A stretch of 64,000 nucleotides of DNA from contig NW_003101660.1 of NCBI RefSeq assembly GCF_000003855.2, forward strand, positions 434,001 through 498,000, written 5' to 3'. The DNA comes from Blastomyces gilchristii SLH14081 (lineage: Eukaryota; Ascomycota; Eurotiomycetes; Onygenales; Ajellomycetaceae). Numbering within the stretch: the first letter of the stretch is position 1; each line of letters begins with the position of its first letter. Position numbers and translations under genes: made by a program. Below are positions 11,205 through 20,873 of this stretch, piece by piece. The notes under the pieces were generated by a model. That model worked only from the letters and a program-made list of their open reading frames with translations. It was not told where the DNA came from and searched no databases.

Positions 11205-11314
11205 TGTGAGAGAGGTTGAACGTGGTTGGTTGTTATTATCTAACTAGTAGCTAGTGAAAGCTAAATATATGTGTGTGGGTCACGTGGGTTAGGGCTTGTG
11301 TAGTAGCTCCAACA
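11205..11314 (-). repeat. LTR (3' copy in element sense)
   Basis: 110 bp, preceded on the element's sense strand by the GGGGGG purine tract. It matches the other LTR at 109 of 110 positions; the difference is G at 11215 versus A at 13165. Confidence 0.93.
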
Positions 11315-11567
11315 CCCCCCCATGCTACGCAGGCCAGTTAATCCACGCAGTCAAAAGCGCCCAAATCATTCAAATCTGCAATAAAAATTAATTACAAAAA
11401 GTAGAGTCTAGTTTCCTCATAAGGACTAGCTCCATACATGAAAAACATAAAAAACATGCAAGAAGAACGCTCAAATCCATTCTTTCAGTATTGGTATTAC
11501 CCCCAGTTGTTCTAACGCCGCGGGATCTCATTCTTATTATTTTTGTGGTTTTCATCGTCATAGGCAT

Positions 11568-11850
11568 AGGCATAGGTCATCGGCATAGGTCATCGGCATA
11601 GGTCATCGGCATAGGTCATCATATGGGCAATCGGTGGCCCGGCATCATATAGGCACTGGGGCCTGGCATCGTAGGCACTGGGGCCTGGCATCATATAGGC
11701 ACTGAGGCCTGGCATCGTAGGCACTGGGGCCTGGCATCATATAGGCACTGGGGCCTGGCATCGTAGGCACTGGGGCCTGGCATCATATAGGCACTGTGGC
11801 CTGGCATCATATAGGCACTGGGGCCTGGCATCGTTATCGGTATTTCCATC
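11568..11850. repeat. Minisatellite inside the LTR element
   Basis: First comes a run of 12-bp units (GGCATAGGTCAT, about 11568-11620). Then units of about 23-25 bp follow, each with GGCCTGGCATC, then either ATATAGGCACT or GTAGGCACT, alternating irregularly to about 11830. In the gag frame's direction the units would read as Pro/Ala/Tyr/Met-rich peptide, but that frame is already closed by stops. It sits between gag and the 3' LTR. Confidence 0.85.
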
Positions 11851-11971
11851 GTTTTGGCGTCGATATTGGCGGTCATCATGAGCATCATTAGAAGACTTGC
11901 TCAGTATTGTAGCATACAGGTGTAGCGGCATCATCATCATTGACCTTCTTTCTATTCTTTCAATCTGCAGA

Positions 11972-13051
11972 TCATTTCTCTGAGTGTTCAAACCAGCAGC
12001 TTGGTTCATCATGGCCTTCCATCTTGCAGGCAGTGCATTTCTTCTTGGTGTTCTTATTATCCTTCACATCCTTGATGGCATCTTTGTTATTCTTTGTGTC
12101 ATTTCTGGCATTTTTGTCATCCAACGGCAGGCGGAGTAGTATATCCCTGCAGAGATCAAGGAAATCATCTTCTAGTGATGTGACATTATCATCCTTTGCT
12201 GCATAGTCCATGCGATCTCTGATAAAGGTTGACCACTTCTTGGTGAGGCCGTTGAGGAGCTTGTCAAAGAATATGAAGTTGGGGATATTAGCATATTCAA
12301 GGCGGATATACTCAACGCGGATTGCAAGCAGGCATTCTATGAACAAGTGGTTGAAGCCATCATAGGTGGCAGTTGCACTGATATCATTGAATTCCTTGAA
12401 CAGGCGGGCTCTGCGGATTTTCACCTGTTCTGAAAAGAATGCTGCTATGATGTTCCATAGAGCAGCAGAACTTAGGGAATCTTGAGGTATAGTAAAAAGA
12501 GATTTGGCTTCAATAGAAACAGAAGATCATACAAAATTGTATAGCCAGGAGTTGCATTCCTCTCAGAATCATTTCATATTCTTAGAGACATTCTCCAAGG
12601 GCTTGCTAGTGAGAATATCTTCTGTATGAGATTGCTTGACAACAAGCAGGATCTCTTCCTTCCAAATGGGGTAATCAGATGTTGATTTGAGAAGACCTGG
12701 TTTTTGAAGGTATTTGACGCGTTCACGGAATTCTTGGAGGACTCTGCTCAGTGCAGGGATATTCCCTTGATTCTGAAGGTAAGCAGTAAGATCAGGGCTT
12801 AGATCATTGCCATCATTGACAGTAGCTGTAGCAGTAGAATTGCTAGAAGCTCTCATCTGGCATAGTTCTTCATCCATCTGGGCAATACATCGCCTCAAGG
12901 CAGCAGCTTCATCAGTCATATTGTCATTATCTTGATTATTGTTATTGTGTGGTGGTTTTCTCGCGGTTATTGGGGTTGGAAAGGATTCAGGTGCAGTAGT
13001 TTGATTCTCTGGAGTCTCTTCGCGGTTGATTGATCTTGTATTGACAGGCAT
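11972..13051 (-). pseudogene. Gag-like polyprotein with zinc knuckle, broken by TGA codons
   Basis: Starts MPVNTRSINREETPE, followed by an Asn-rich stretch, a helical region and a capsid-like core. It ends in a CCHC zinc knuckle, CTACKMEGHDEPSC (C-x2-C-x4-H-x4-C), typical of copia-type Gag RNA-binding domains. The frame is continuous from 13051 to 11972, except for three TGA stops at 12569-12571, 12563-12565 and 12527-12529. More stops follow the zinc knuckle. The residues between and after these stops (NSWLYNF, then LSSAALWNIIAAFF) look like conserved capsid sequence, so this was once one protein of about 360 residues. No pol frame follows. Confidence 0.82.
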
Positions 13052-13154
13052 TTGATATGGGGTATTTGAATGAAAAAAGCAGCTATTTGAAAAGCTTATT
13101 GTATGATTATTGCATGGTTATAACACTTTGTAGAAGTGCAAGGGCTTCATAACC

Positions 13155-13264
13155 TGTGAGAGAGATTGAACGTGGTTGGTTGTTATTATCTAACTAGTAG
13201 CTAGTGAAAGCTAAATATATGTGTGTGGGTCACGTGGGTTAGGGCTTGTGTAGTAGCTCCAACA
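13155..13264 (-). repeat. LTR (5' copy in element sense)
   Basis: 110 bp. Its sense-strand end is followed immediately by the methionine-tRNA half-site at 13142-13154. The flanking AAAGC at 13265-13269 is the target duplication. Confidence 0.93.
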
Positions 13265-13405
13265 AAAGCGACCAAGTTAGTGGTGAAACACGCTAGAAAT
13301 ATAAGTAAGCCCACATTTCCACTCGTGCTCAATGGTGCTAACATGTCTTGAAGATTTTCTCATTCACCGCCAACCTACTTCTGCTCAAGATATCTCTCGT
13401 CGACC

Positions 13406-14398
13406 ATGGGCCTGTGTCCGCGGCATTCCGTTACGGAATTTTGGTTCGACGAAAAAACGAAGGAGTCGGAAATGACCGTAAGATGCAAAGGAAAATGTTT
13501 CCATATATATTTATCGCCTGGCAACTTCCGTGACTCTCCAGCTATCCTAGAGGAGTACCTTCGATTCGCTGAAGCTATTGAGACAGACGGTGACCCTGAT
13601 GGCCTACAAGACTGGGCGCTACAACCATTCCTTCCGTTATTCAGCGACACCGAGTCGGCGTTGGGGAAATCCCAGTTATTCACACTCCATGACTATCTTA
13701 ATATGGAAGCCTTTCATTATTCGCTTCGGGCTGCCAATAACACCCTCACTCCTTTCCGGGACTTTCAAGTTACACCAACACCAAGATTAGATGGAGTCGA
13801 TCTGGGCGACTATGAATTCCGCGTACGATTGCTCTCATTCCATCCATCGCAAGTACAGATTTGCGCTGCTTGCCCGGAAAATGCACTTCTCACACCCCCA
13901 GAGAAAGTACTTGTGGATGGAAACATGATCTGCTTCTTTAAGCCCTTGGGTGCAGGTGAGAAGCGAAGCGCTCTTCGCGAACTGGAGAGCTACAGACGCA
14001 TAGAAGAGCTGCGAGTGGACCGGAGGCTGCAAGTTCCCCGTCTGTGGGGTCTAGTCCGGGACGACAAAAACTCTCGATGTTTAGGGCTCTTATTGTCTTG
14101 GGTCGAATGCCGACACATGACATTAGAATCCGCCTTGCGGTCCGACGACTCGTTTACTCTACGGCAGAAGTGGGCAGGTCAATTAACTGCCACGTTGAAT
14201 CATTTACATCGGGGTGGGGTGATCTGGGGTGATGCGAAAGCTGCTAATGTTTTGATTGATGTAAATAATGATTTATGGGTTATTGACTTCGGAGGCGGAT
14301 ATAGTCAGGGCTGGGTTGAGAAAGAGAAAGCAGAGACAATTGACGGGGACAAGGAAGGTTTATTGAAGATTAGAAATTTTCTTTTCCAGCAGAGCTAG
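13406..14398 (+). CDS. Fungal protein-kinase-like protein (WGD variant)
   Basis: Single-exon protein of 330 residues. The C-terminal 130 residues carry the catalytic-lobe signature: VIWGDAKAANVLID (about residues 272-285), where the usual HRD is WGD but the catalytic Asp and metal-binding Asn are kept, then VIDFGGG as the DFG equivalent (about 292-298). The N-terminal half, with ICFFKPLG and REL..Y.RI.EL, fits a reduced N-lobe with a Lys and Glu pair. I see no glycine-rich loop and the C-lobe ends soon after the DFG motif. Such minimal kinase-like proteins are common and uncharacterised in filamentous fungi; substrates are unknown and protein kinase activity is uncertain. The start at 13406 lies 142 bp from the LTR element, which now occupies its promoter. 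Confidence 0.8.
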   Translation: MGLCPRHSVTEFWFDEKTKESEMTVRCKGKCFHIYLSPGNFRDSPAILEEYLRFAEAIETDGDPDGLQDWALQPFLPLFSDTESALGKSQLFTLHDYLNMEAFHYSLRAANNTLTPFRDFQVTPTPRLDGVDLGDYEFRVRLLSFHPSQVQICAACPENALLTPPEKVLVDGNMICFFKPLGAGEKRSALRELESYRRIEELRVDRRLQVPRLWGLVRDDKNSRCLGLLLSWVECRHMTLESALRSDDSFTLRQKWAGQLTATLNHLHRGGVIWGDAKAANVLIDVNNDLWVIDFGGGYSQGWVEKEKAETIDGDKEGLLKIRNFLFQQS

Positions 14399-14759
14399 TC
14401 CAGCAGCAGGGATTTGACTGATTACAACTGTCATCAAGGGAGGGATTATTCGGCTCTTTAATTGAGTTGTTGCATTTAACCGTTGTATTCTGCCAGTAAG
14501 AAAAACCGAGAGCCGTCACGTGCTGGAGCCTCAAAGAAGCTCTATTAAGGCAAGACTTCAATTCCCTTGGTATATCTTAGCAAGCGTATTGTTACAATTC
14601 TTGGCACGGGACTATTCCCGATTTTACCATATTTTCAAAGGTTAGGACCTATGATGTCCATCGATGTAGCATTTGCCCCCGCTCAGATTTCTTCCAAGCA
14701 GCATGTGGAGAAGAGTTCAAGGTACGATGTCTGACGATTTTGGTGATTATAGATTATAA
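14399..14759. other. Intergenic, nothing recognised
   Basis: No frame of family resemblance. It may contain unrecognisable upstream parts of the kinase fragment that follows. Confidence 0.4.
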
Positions 14760-15130
14760 CTAGTGTAGGAAGCTAAAAACCGAGAGATACACCTTAACGA
14801 TGACCAAGTGAGTGTTCTGGGAAAGCTCCCTGATCCATGGTGGTCACAATGGGAGTCCAGAGCGGATTTTTTTAATGAGGATGCAACTATTGATATCACG
14901 ACTGGTGCTCCTTTCCAAGATAGCCTGGAAGAACGGCACGATTGGTTCGTTAATGCGGCTCGGCGGCGATCAGATATGGAAGAGCAGGGGAGGATGAGAA
15001 GAAGGCTTTTCTGCATATGATTTGAATGATGCTTCAATATTTACCAAGCGACAGGGCTATCATTCGGGATGTTGTTGAGTCTGAGTGGATGCAAAAATGG
15101 GCGTTTCCTGCAAAGCAGGAAACTAAATTA
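14760..15130 (+). pseudogene. C-terminal fragment of an SRPK-like kinase
   Basis: The sequence reads as the end of an SR-protein kinase-like domain: VLGKLPDPWWSQWESR, then FFNEDATID, and after a frame change GEDEKKAFLHMI and MMLQYLPSDRAIIRD, VVESEWMQKWAFPA. Relatives continue through these motifs in one frame. Here there is a frameshift around 14985-14995, and a TGA replaces the Arg expected between HMI and MMLQ. The N-lobe and catalytic loop are missing. It is a decayed partial copy, not a gene. Confidence 0.7.
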
Positions 15131-15868
15131 AAAAAAATCAGAGATAACAATACTCAAATAACTATGAAAATGGTCTGCTCATCAGAGGGAACGATTCCCG
15201 TAAAGAACCTATTTAGAGGGCTATAGAGCTACGGACACTGTCAATGAGAAAGTCCCGAGCACTGATGAAGACTCTAATAACTCGACTTTACAATCTTGCG
15301 TCTACCGGCCCTGCGTGATCTCTGTCTCTGCTTGAAATGCCTATAGCCCGCCAGAGTTGTCAATGATGGCTGCTTGTTCTTCAATTCTGTGTGGAATTCT
15401 CTGATCAACTTCTTGCAACCTGGAATCAGATCACTTCATGATTGTCATGTAGACTCTCATGAGACATGATTCTTCAGAGATTTCTCATCCCCTCACACTC
15501 AAATCTGAGAATGCAGTATCTTTCTTACTGGTCACTCCTCTCTCATCCTGTTGCATACAGCCAGGATTGCAGGAAGCTCAATATGCCTGAAATGCAATTG
15601 GTGTACCTGTCTGGTCCGCCAGGTAGTCTTTCATGTGACAAGGTACTTCAGCATTGCCTCATCCCCCCGCCCACGGATCCGGGAGTCCAGTATCCTTCTT
15701 ACCGGCCACTCCTCCTTGGTCGCGCGTTCAACCGGGATTGAAGGAGATTGACTCTGTGGATGTGGAGAGATGCGGGTGTGAGCATTGTGAGAAGAGGTTG
15801 ACTCACTCATGGTAAGCAGGGGGGTTTCTGTCGTGGGTCAGTGGGAAACTGAGACTGTAATGAAATGA
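15131..15868. repeat. Diverged direct repeats, CpG-depleted copy
   Basis: About 95 bp at roughly 15479-15577 is repeated at roughly 15649-15745. In the clearly alignable 48 positions I count ten transitions, all giving C or G in the second copy and T or A in the first, against three transversions. This one-sided pattern resembles repeat-induced point mutation acting at CpG. No gene is visible. Confidence 0.7.
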
Positions 15869-16592
15869 GCCTTACCTGAAACTTCTCACGGAGTCAATGC
15901 GGCACTACCATCCGTCATTGAATCCAGTTCGCCACCTTTCTCAGTGGATGCCTTGTTGGCGGATGGCAACGGCCGAGGCATCTGCGCATTCACAGACTCT
16001 TCTGTGAATCCATCATCATGATAAATCTCCATCGAGTCATCTGAAATAGCCAGTCAGCGGAGTCGGTAAGAAACGCCATGAGGGAGCCTCGAAACTGACC
16101 TCTACTTGCACCTGGCCAGTATGCATGAAGGCGGGCTTCAGGGACACTTTCTTCAGCCGCATCCACCTTGATAGTTATATCAAAGCAGTCATCAGAAGAA
16201 TCGCTAAGATCTGACCTGGTGAGGAAGGTGGCAGCATGATTGTTGATGTTTCTCTGACTTCTGCTGAGAGGTTGACTGCTGTTATCTGATGAGATCTTCT
16301 TCAAAATCCTGTCAAAGTCATTTTCTGGAGTTTCAGATGGCTGGGACTGTTGACTTGCAGATGAAGAAGAAATGGGAGATGTAACCAAGAAGGATGAGTG
16401 AGAGGGCAATGAGTGTCTGAGCTGCTGTGAGGGACAGGATAGAGAAGAGGCTGTGTCAGTGGTGGAAATGAGTCTCTGTGCTGAGAGATTGAAGAGCTGT
16501 AACTGTGTGGAGATTGCAGGAGGTTTGAGGCTCTGTAGTAGTTTGAGAGAATTCATGAGATTTAGAGGTTGATAGAACCAGATCTTGTTCAT
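15869..16592 (-). pseudogene. Two exons of a broken unrecognised gene
   Basis: The first exon (about 16592 to 16109) starts MNKIWFYQPLNLMNS. It contains a Ser/Gln-rich middle and a more conserved-looking end, DDCFDITIKVDAAEE and RLHAYWPG. An intron with GTGCAAG donor and CTATTTCAG acceptor leads to an exon reading MEIYHDDGFTEESVNAQ, then SANKASTEKGGELDS, which meets TGA after SAALTP. A GTAAGG donor-like site follows. The alternation of Ser and Leu codons with few CpGs suggests the same C-to-T decay as its surroundings. I recognise no family. Confidence 0.4.
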
Positions 16593-18640
16593 TGTGACTG
16601 CAGTTGGGTTTTGCTCTGCATGAGTGTGTGTGCTTTTGAGATTGAGGTTCAGAGAAGCTGTGATTCTTGTTCTGCAAGCAGTGCTTTTAAGAAGGGAAAA
16701 AGCTGATGCTTTTATAGAGTGATAATCAGAAATGCTCCTTCTTTGACAGAGTGCTCAAAGTCTGTGAAAGGCTTTTCTGTGTGTTGTGAATAGATCCCAG
16801 CATTTTCAAAAAATGCTTTACTTCTTCCCCTTCAACCTGGGAAACTGCCTGTAAAACAGGGATGAATTGCAATGCAACACATAGAATGCAACATGTAGAG
16901 CCAGAGTTTCTCTGAACTGCATCTTTAACTGGTTCAGAGTCAAGAGTAGACTGACCGTGTGACCGTGTCTGAGACCAGGACCAGATTTTTTGATAGTCCC
17001 ATTACCAATTCGACTGATCCCATTACACAGTTTTAACATTAGATAGTAGTCCCATACTGTCCCAGTGAGACTTACTGTCTACTCTTGTCACATTTTCCAA
17101 ATGAGATCATGATTTTCACTTCTCAATTTAAATTATTTTTATTGCTTTAAATGACTTTAAATCTCATTTGAGCATTATCAAAAAGTGTTACTTTTTAAAA
17201 AATTAAAAATAGTCTAAAAAAAACCTTAAAATGTCTAAAAATAGTAACTTTATGCCAAGAATGGGACTAAATGAGATCAAATGGGACCACTTTCTCATTT
17301 TTTTCAAGTCATGGTTCCATTTTAAGATCTGATATATAGTCACTTTACATGTTTTTTTGATAGCCAGTCCCAGCGGGATTCACGCCAAGAAATGTATGAG
17401 ATCAGACCAAATGGGACCAAATGTGAAATTCATGGTCCCGGCGGCCAGTCTAGTCAAGAGTCACCATCAATTCACCAGGAATCACAGTCATAGAACAAAC
17501 TCAGCAAGCTCATGTTTCATTTCCTATACACTGTATGCATGAGGATGAGTGCAAATTGATTATGAGGTTGTAGAATTGATGACAAATGAACTGAGATAGA
17601 GCAGACACATCAGTGGCTTGGATGCCTTTGAATTGCATGAAGAACTCACTCTACCTTATCATCACACAATCACTGCACCTCTGACTCTCTCAGCTTCCTC
17701 AGCTGGAAGTGACTCAGTGTCAGATTCACCAACATTCCTCACCAATGAATCAAACCTTGAATACAAGGATATGCAGCCGACACTCCAGAACAGTCAATTC
17801 AATCATTGAAAGCAGTCAGAGGCTCAGTGAAGGCGGGCATTTTGCGTCCACACCCTCTCACATCACATTCTAGCGTCCAGCCGCACTTCTCGTAATCTCG
17901 CTATGCTGCAGGCGGGGGTGCTGGATCCACACAATCTCGGATCTCGCTGTCATGAGGGATTTTCACCATTGGTCAATAGCATAGCGCGGGCATGCACCGG
18001 CAATTATAGGCACCCCTCTCTCTCTCTCAATGTTACACCTCAGTGTCCAGTCGAATCTCACTGCGCTGCTGGCAGAATGTTGAATTCATGCAATCTCGGG
18101 TTCTGCTGACATGAGGGATTTTTGCCATTGATTAATGGCATGACGTGCATGCATTGAATTGTAGTTCCAGATGGAAAGAGAAGAAGAGAGGTGATGAAAT
18201 TCTGAATATGTTGCAGAATTAACAGAGTAAGTCAGAGAAGATGTTCACAGGCAAGAGAGGCATGAGTGAGTGAAATATTCAGTGAGCAAAGCCTGTTGTT
18301 CTCAAGAAGAGAAGTGGGTAATTATGATCTCTCAATCTACATGGTCTTTCAAGAAGACTGAATAAAGGGGATGGGCTGGGATTGATGGGGGGAGGGCTGG
18401 AAGGGGATGAGAGGGAGGGAATGCAATGGCGAAACGGGTTCGGCAAGGGAGATCGGCAGATATCTTTTGTGTGGTGCGGCAGGCTAAGCCTGAGCAGGGG
18501 GGAAGAGGGAAAGGGGATAGCGGATGGGGCAAAGGGGAAGGGGAAGGGCAAGAGTGAGATGAGAAGGGAAATTGGGAAGAGGGAAGGTGCGTGGGTGAGA
18601 GGGAGGAGGAGTGATCTTATATAGATTTTCAGACCGCGTC
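16593..18640. repeat. AT-rich decayed repeat DNA with a 125-138 bp duplication
   Basis: About 17872-18009 is repeated at 18041-18164. Both copies share ATGAGGGATTTT and GCATGCA, and differ mainly by C/T and G/A. A very AT-rich stretch (17100-17350) and recurrent GGGAC/GTCCC words (16990-17450) suggest a degraded element. From 18380 to 18600 the plus strand is a G-rich purine tract. No gene seen. Confidence 0.6.
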
Positions 18641-19759
18641 AATGATGTAACTCCAAGCGGCGAGGTGGAGGCACACCAAACCCGAAGGGGCGACGGCACG
18701 ACCGACGCGGCCAATGGACGGGGTCCGCGGGGCCAGGCCCAGCCCTGTTCGGGAAACGCGGGAGGGGGGAGGGCCAGGTGCGGCCGCGTACTCACCGTCC
18801 GATTGTTTACTAAATAAATATTTAACTAAGTAACTACCACAGTCTTGTTCACTTGATCCTTGATCCCGCTACACTCTACGCTCTCTTGCTCGCGGATATT
18901 GCTCTAAATAAGCAAGTGATAATAAAGACAAACCTTTCTTTACTCCCTGATGTGTATATAAAAATAATGACCTTGGTAGACACTTATATAGATAAATACC
19001 TAATCTTATGGCGCTTCGAGCATGTCTTATCTTCGACAGTTCTACAAATAGCTAGACACGGCTAACCCTCTTCTTTAGACTATCCAAGTCATATCAGAAT
19101 ACAAATACTTGTCCAAACGAACGCCGCCCGTGTCTAATTATTATAAGCCCACGGTGGGGTAGGCTACAGTTGTACAAGAGTTTTATCGTAGTATTACATA
19201 CCACGGCGGCCAGGATTATCAATCAGCTAGGATTGAGTTTTGCGAAAAAGGTAAATGACAGTAGGAGAGACGGAGAATAGAACTTCACTGGTATACAAGA
19301 CGTGTTGTTCAGTCATTCGTTTCCGAGATAAACACGGATTAAATGAACGGTTTGAGTGTGACTGTCTGCTCGCGCTGGTAGGATTGATCAATCATTGAGG
19401 TTGTCCGAGAATGAGAGGAGGGAGCGTTGTAGTCAAGGAAGGGTTGAGAGTTGAACCACCCTAATAAGTCAAAACAGTAGACATAATCAGTATCTAACAT
19501 GCTCCGCGATAGACATCTCAAGGTGAAGGAAGATAATCACTTCAAGACTGATATTCGAACGTTGGATGTTGTTTTCTGTGTTGCGGATGTCATTTGTCAA
19601 TATGGATGTCCCAAAACGGCTAGCGTTTTGCCTTGGCCCTAAGCGAAACGAAATCCCACAACCCGCTCGCTGGGCAACAAGTCTCCGCCCTCCAGACTCC
19701 GACAACCAGGACACCCAGCGACACCACCCCCAGTTCGACAGCCGGCCAATTCAGTCAAA
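18641..19759. other. Intergenic; GC island and promoter of eL42
   Basis: A GC- and CpG-rich block at about 18650-18795 contrasts sharply with the CpG-poor DNA to its left and ends the decayed region. The rest is presumably the promoter and 5' leader of the ribosomal protein gene. No further gene seen. Confidence 0.5.
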
Positions 19760-20873
19760 ATGGTAAGGAGTCCTGTTTCTCTTTGATTCTCTGCCTCATT
19801 GTCTGTCTTCTCTCCCGGATGAGATACGTGGGGTTATCGATGCGGGAAGGGGGGAAAAAGAACGCCGAGTGTGTGTGTGCGATGAGCTTTGGAGCCCACA
19901 GCGAACCGCGCGAGGGAAACGACAGCGGAATTGGAAAGATCTCATCGTTTTGGAGTTATCGACGGCGTTTTGTTCAGTAAAACGCCCGTTCGGGAAATTA
20001 CGGTTTAGTTTGCGTCAAGCACATGCGGAGGATCTCGCGAAACGTATCCAGAAGCTATAATCACCACCATCATCGCACAAACTTTCTGGAGCGCCTTGAG
20101 AAACGAAACGAAATTACGTCTCCCATACTACACGAATTTGGCCGTTTCTATATATTTATATATATATATATATTATTCCAAGCGACTGAAAACTCATTCA
20201 ACCGGACGATGCTATGATTTACTTGCGGGCGCATGATGGTGGCGGGATTATTTATATATCGGGAGAGAAAGAAGACCAAAAAAAAAACCATGGTGAAAGT
20301 GGTGCTGATGATATCTGGGCTCCGTCCCGAAACAGGTCAACATTCCCAAAACCCGCCGGACGTACTGCAAGTCCAAGGAATGCAGGAAGCACACCCAGCA
20401 TAAGGTCACCCAGTACAAGGCTGGAAAGGTGAGAAAGCAAAATCTTTCCCCTCTCATTATGGAAAAGAAAGGATGGGAGGAAGAAAAAAAAAAAAGAATA
20501 TGTGGTGGATGTGGTTGCTGATTGTTGTATTTTTGCTTTTTTGCTTCGGTTCTCGAAAAATATAGGCCTCGCTATTCGCACAGGGAAAGCGTCGTTACGA
20601 CCGTAAGCAGAGCGGTTACGGTGGTCAAACGAAGCCTGTTTTCAGGAAGAAGGCAAAGACGACAAAGAAAGTTGTTCTGCGGTTGGAGTGCACAGTCTGT
20701 AAGACCAAGGCCCAGCTGGCTCTGAAACGATGCAAGCACTTCGAGTTGGGGTACGTTTAAACTCACACGCACACACAACCTTTCTCTAACGGGGGAAACA
20801 TGGTTTGCTAACAATTCGTTTCTTTTCCTACAGTGGTGACAAGAAGACAAAGGGAGCGGCTCTTGTTTTCTAA
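19760..20873 (+). CDS. rpl42: 60S ribosomal protein eL42 (L44e/L36a)
   Basis: Component of the large ribosomal subunit that sits at the E site. Four exons: 19760-19762 (only the ATG), 20336-20428, 20566-20750 and 20834-20873, giving 106 residues, the normal fungal length. Splicing gives [15 protein letters not shown] and then the zinc-ribbon cysteines (C12, C17, and the later CTVCKTK pair), [10 protein letters not shown] and the C-terminal [13 protein letters not shown]. Residue 56 is proline, the form associated with cycloheximide sensitivity in yeasts. The first intron is unusually long (573 bp) and lies directly after the start codon, as in many fungal ribosomal protein genes. All junctions are GT-AG and in frame. 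Confidence 0.97.

Larger units (their letters stand above)
11205..13264 (-). mobile_element. Non-autonomous copia-like LTR retrotransposon, gag only
   Basis: Complete element in minus orientation. Its 110-bp terminal repeats (11205-11314 and 13155-13264) differ at one base, begin TG and end CA when read in element sense, and are flanked by the 5-bp target duplication AAAGC (11200-11204, 13265-13269). Directly after the upstream LTR is GGTTATGAAGCCC, complementary to the anticodon arm of a methionine tRNA. This half-tRNA primer site is known from copia. Before the downstream LTR is a purine tract ATGGGGGG. The 1.84-kb interior holds one gag-like frame with a zinc knuckle; I see no protease, integrase, reverse transcriptase or RNase H. 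It must have been moved by enzymes from elsewhere. Confidence 0.9.

Noticed and set aside
11568..11850. CRISPR-like array
   Set aside because: Repeats are contiguous without unique spacers and lie in a eukaryotic LTR element; it is a minisatellite.
18279..18795. Overlapping Pro/Ser- or Gly-rich ORFs on both strands
   Set aside because: They arise from a purine-rich G tract and a GC block; no family resemblance.
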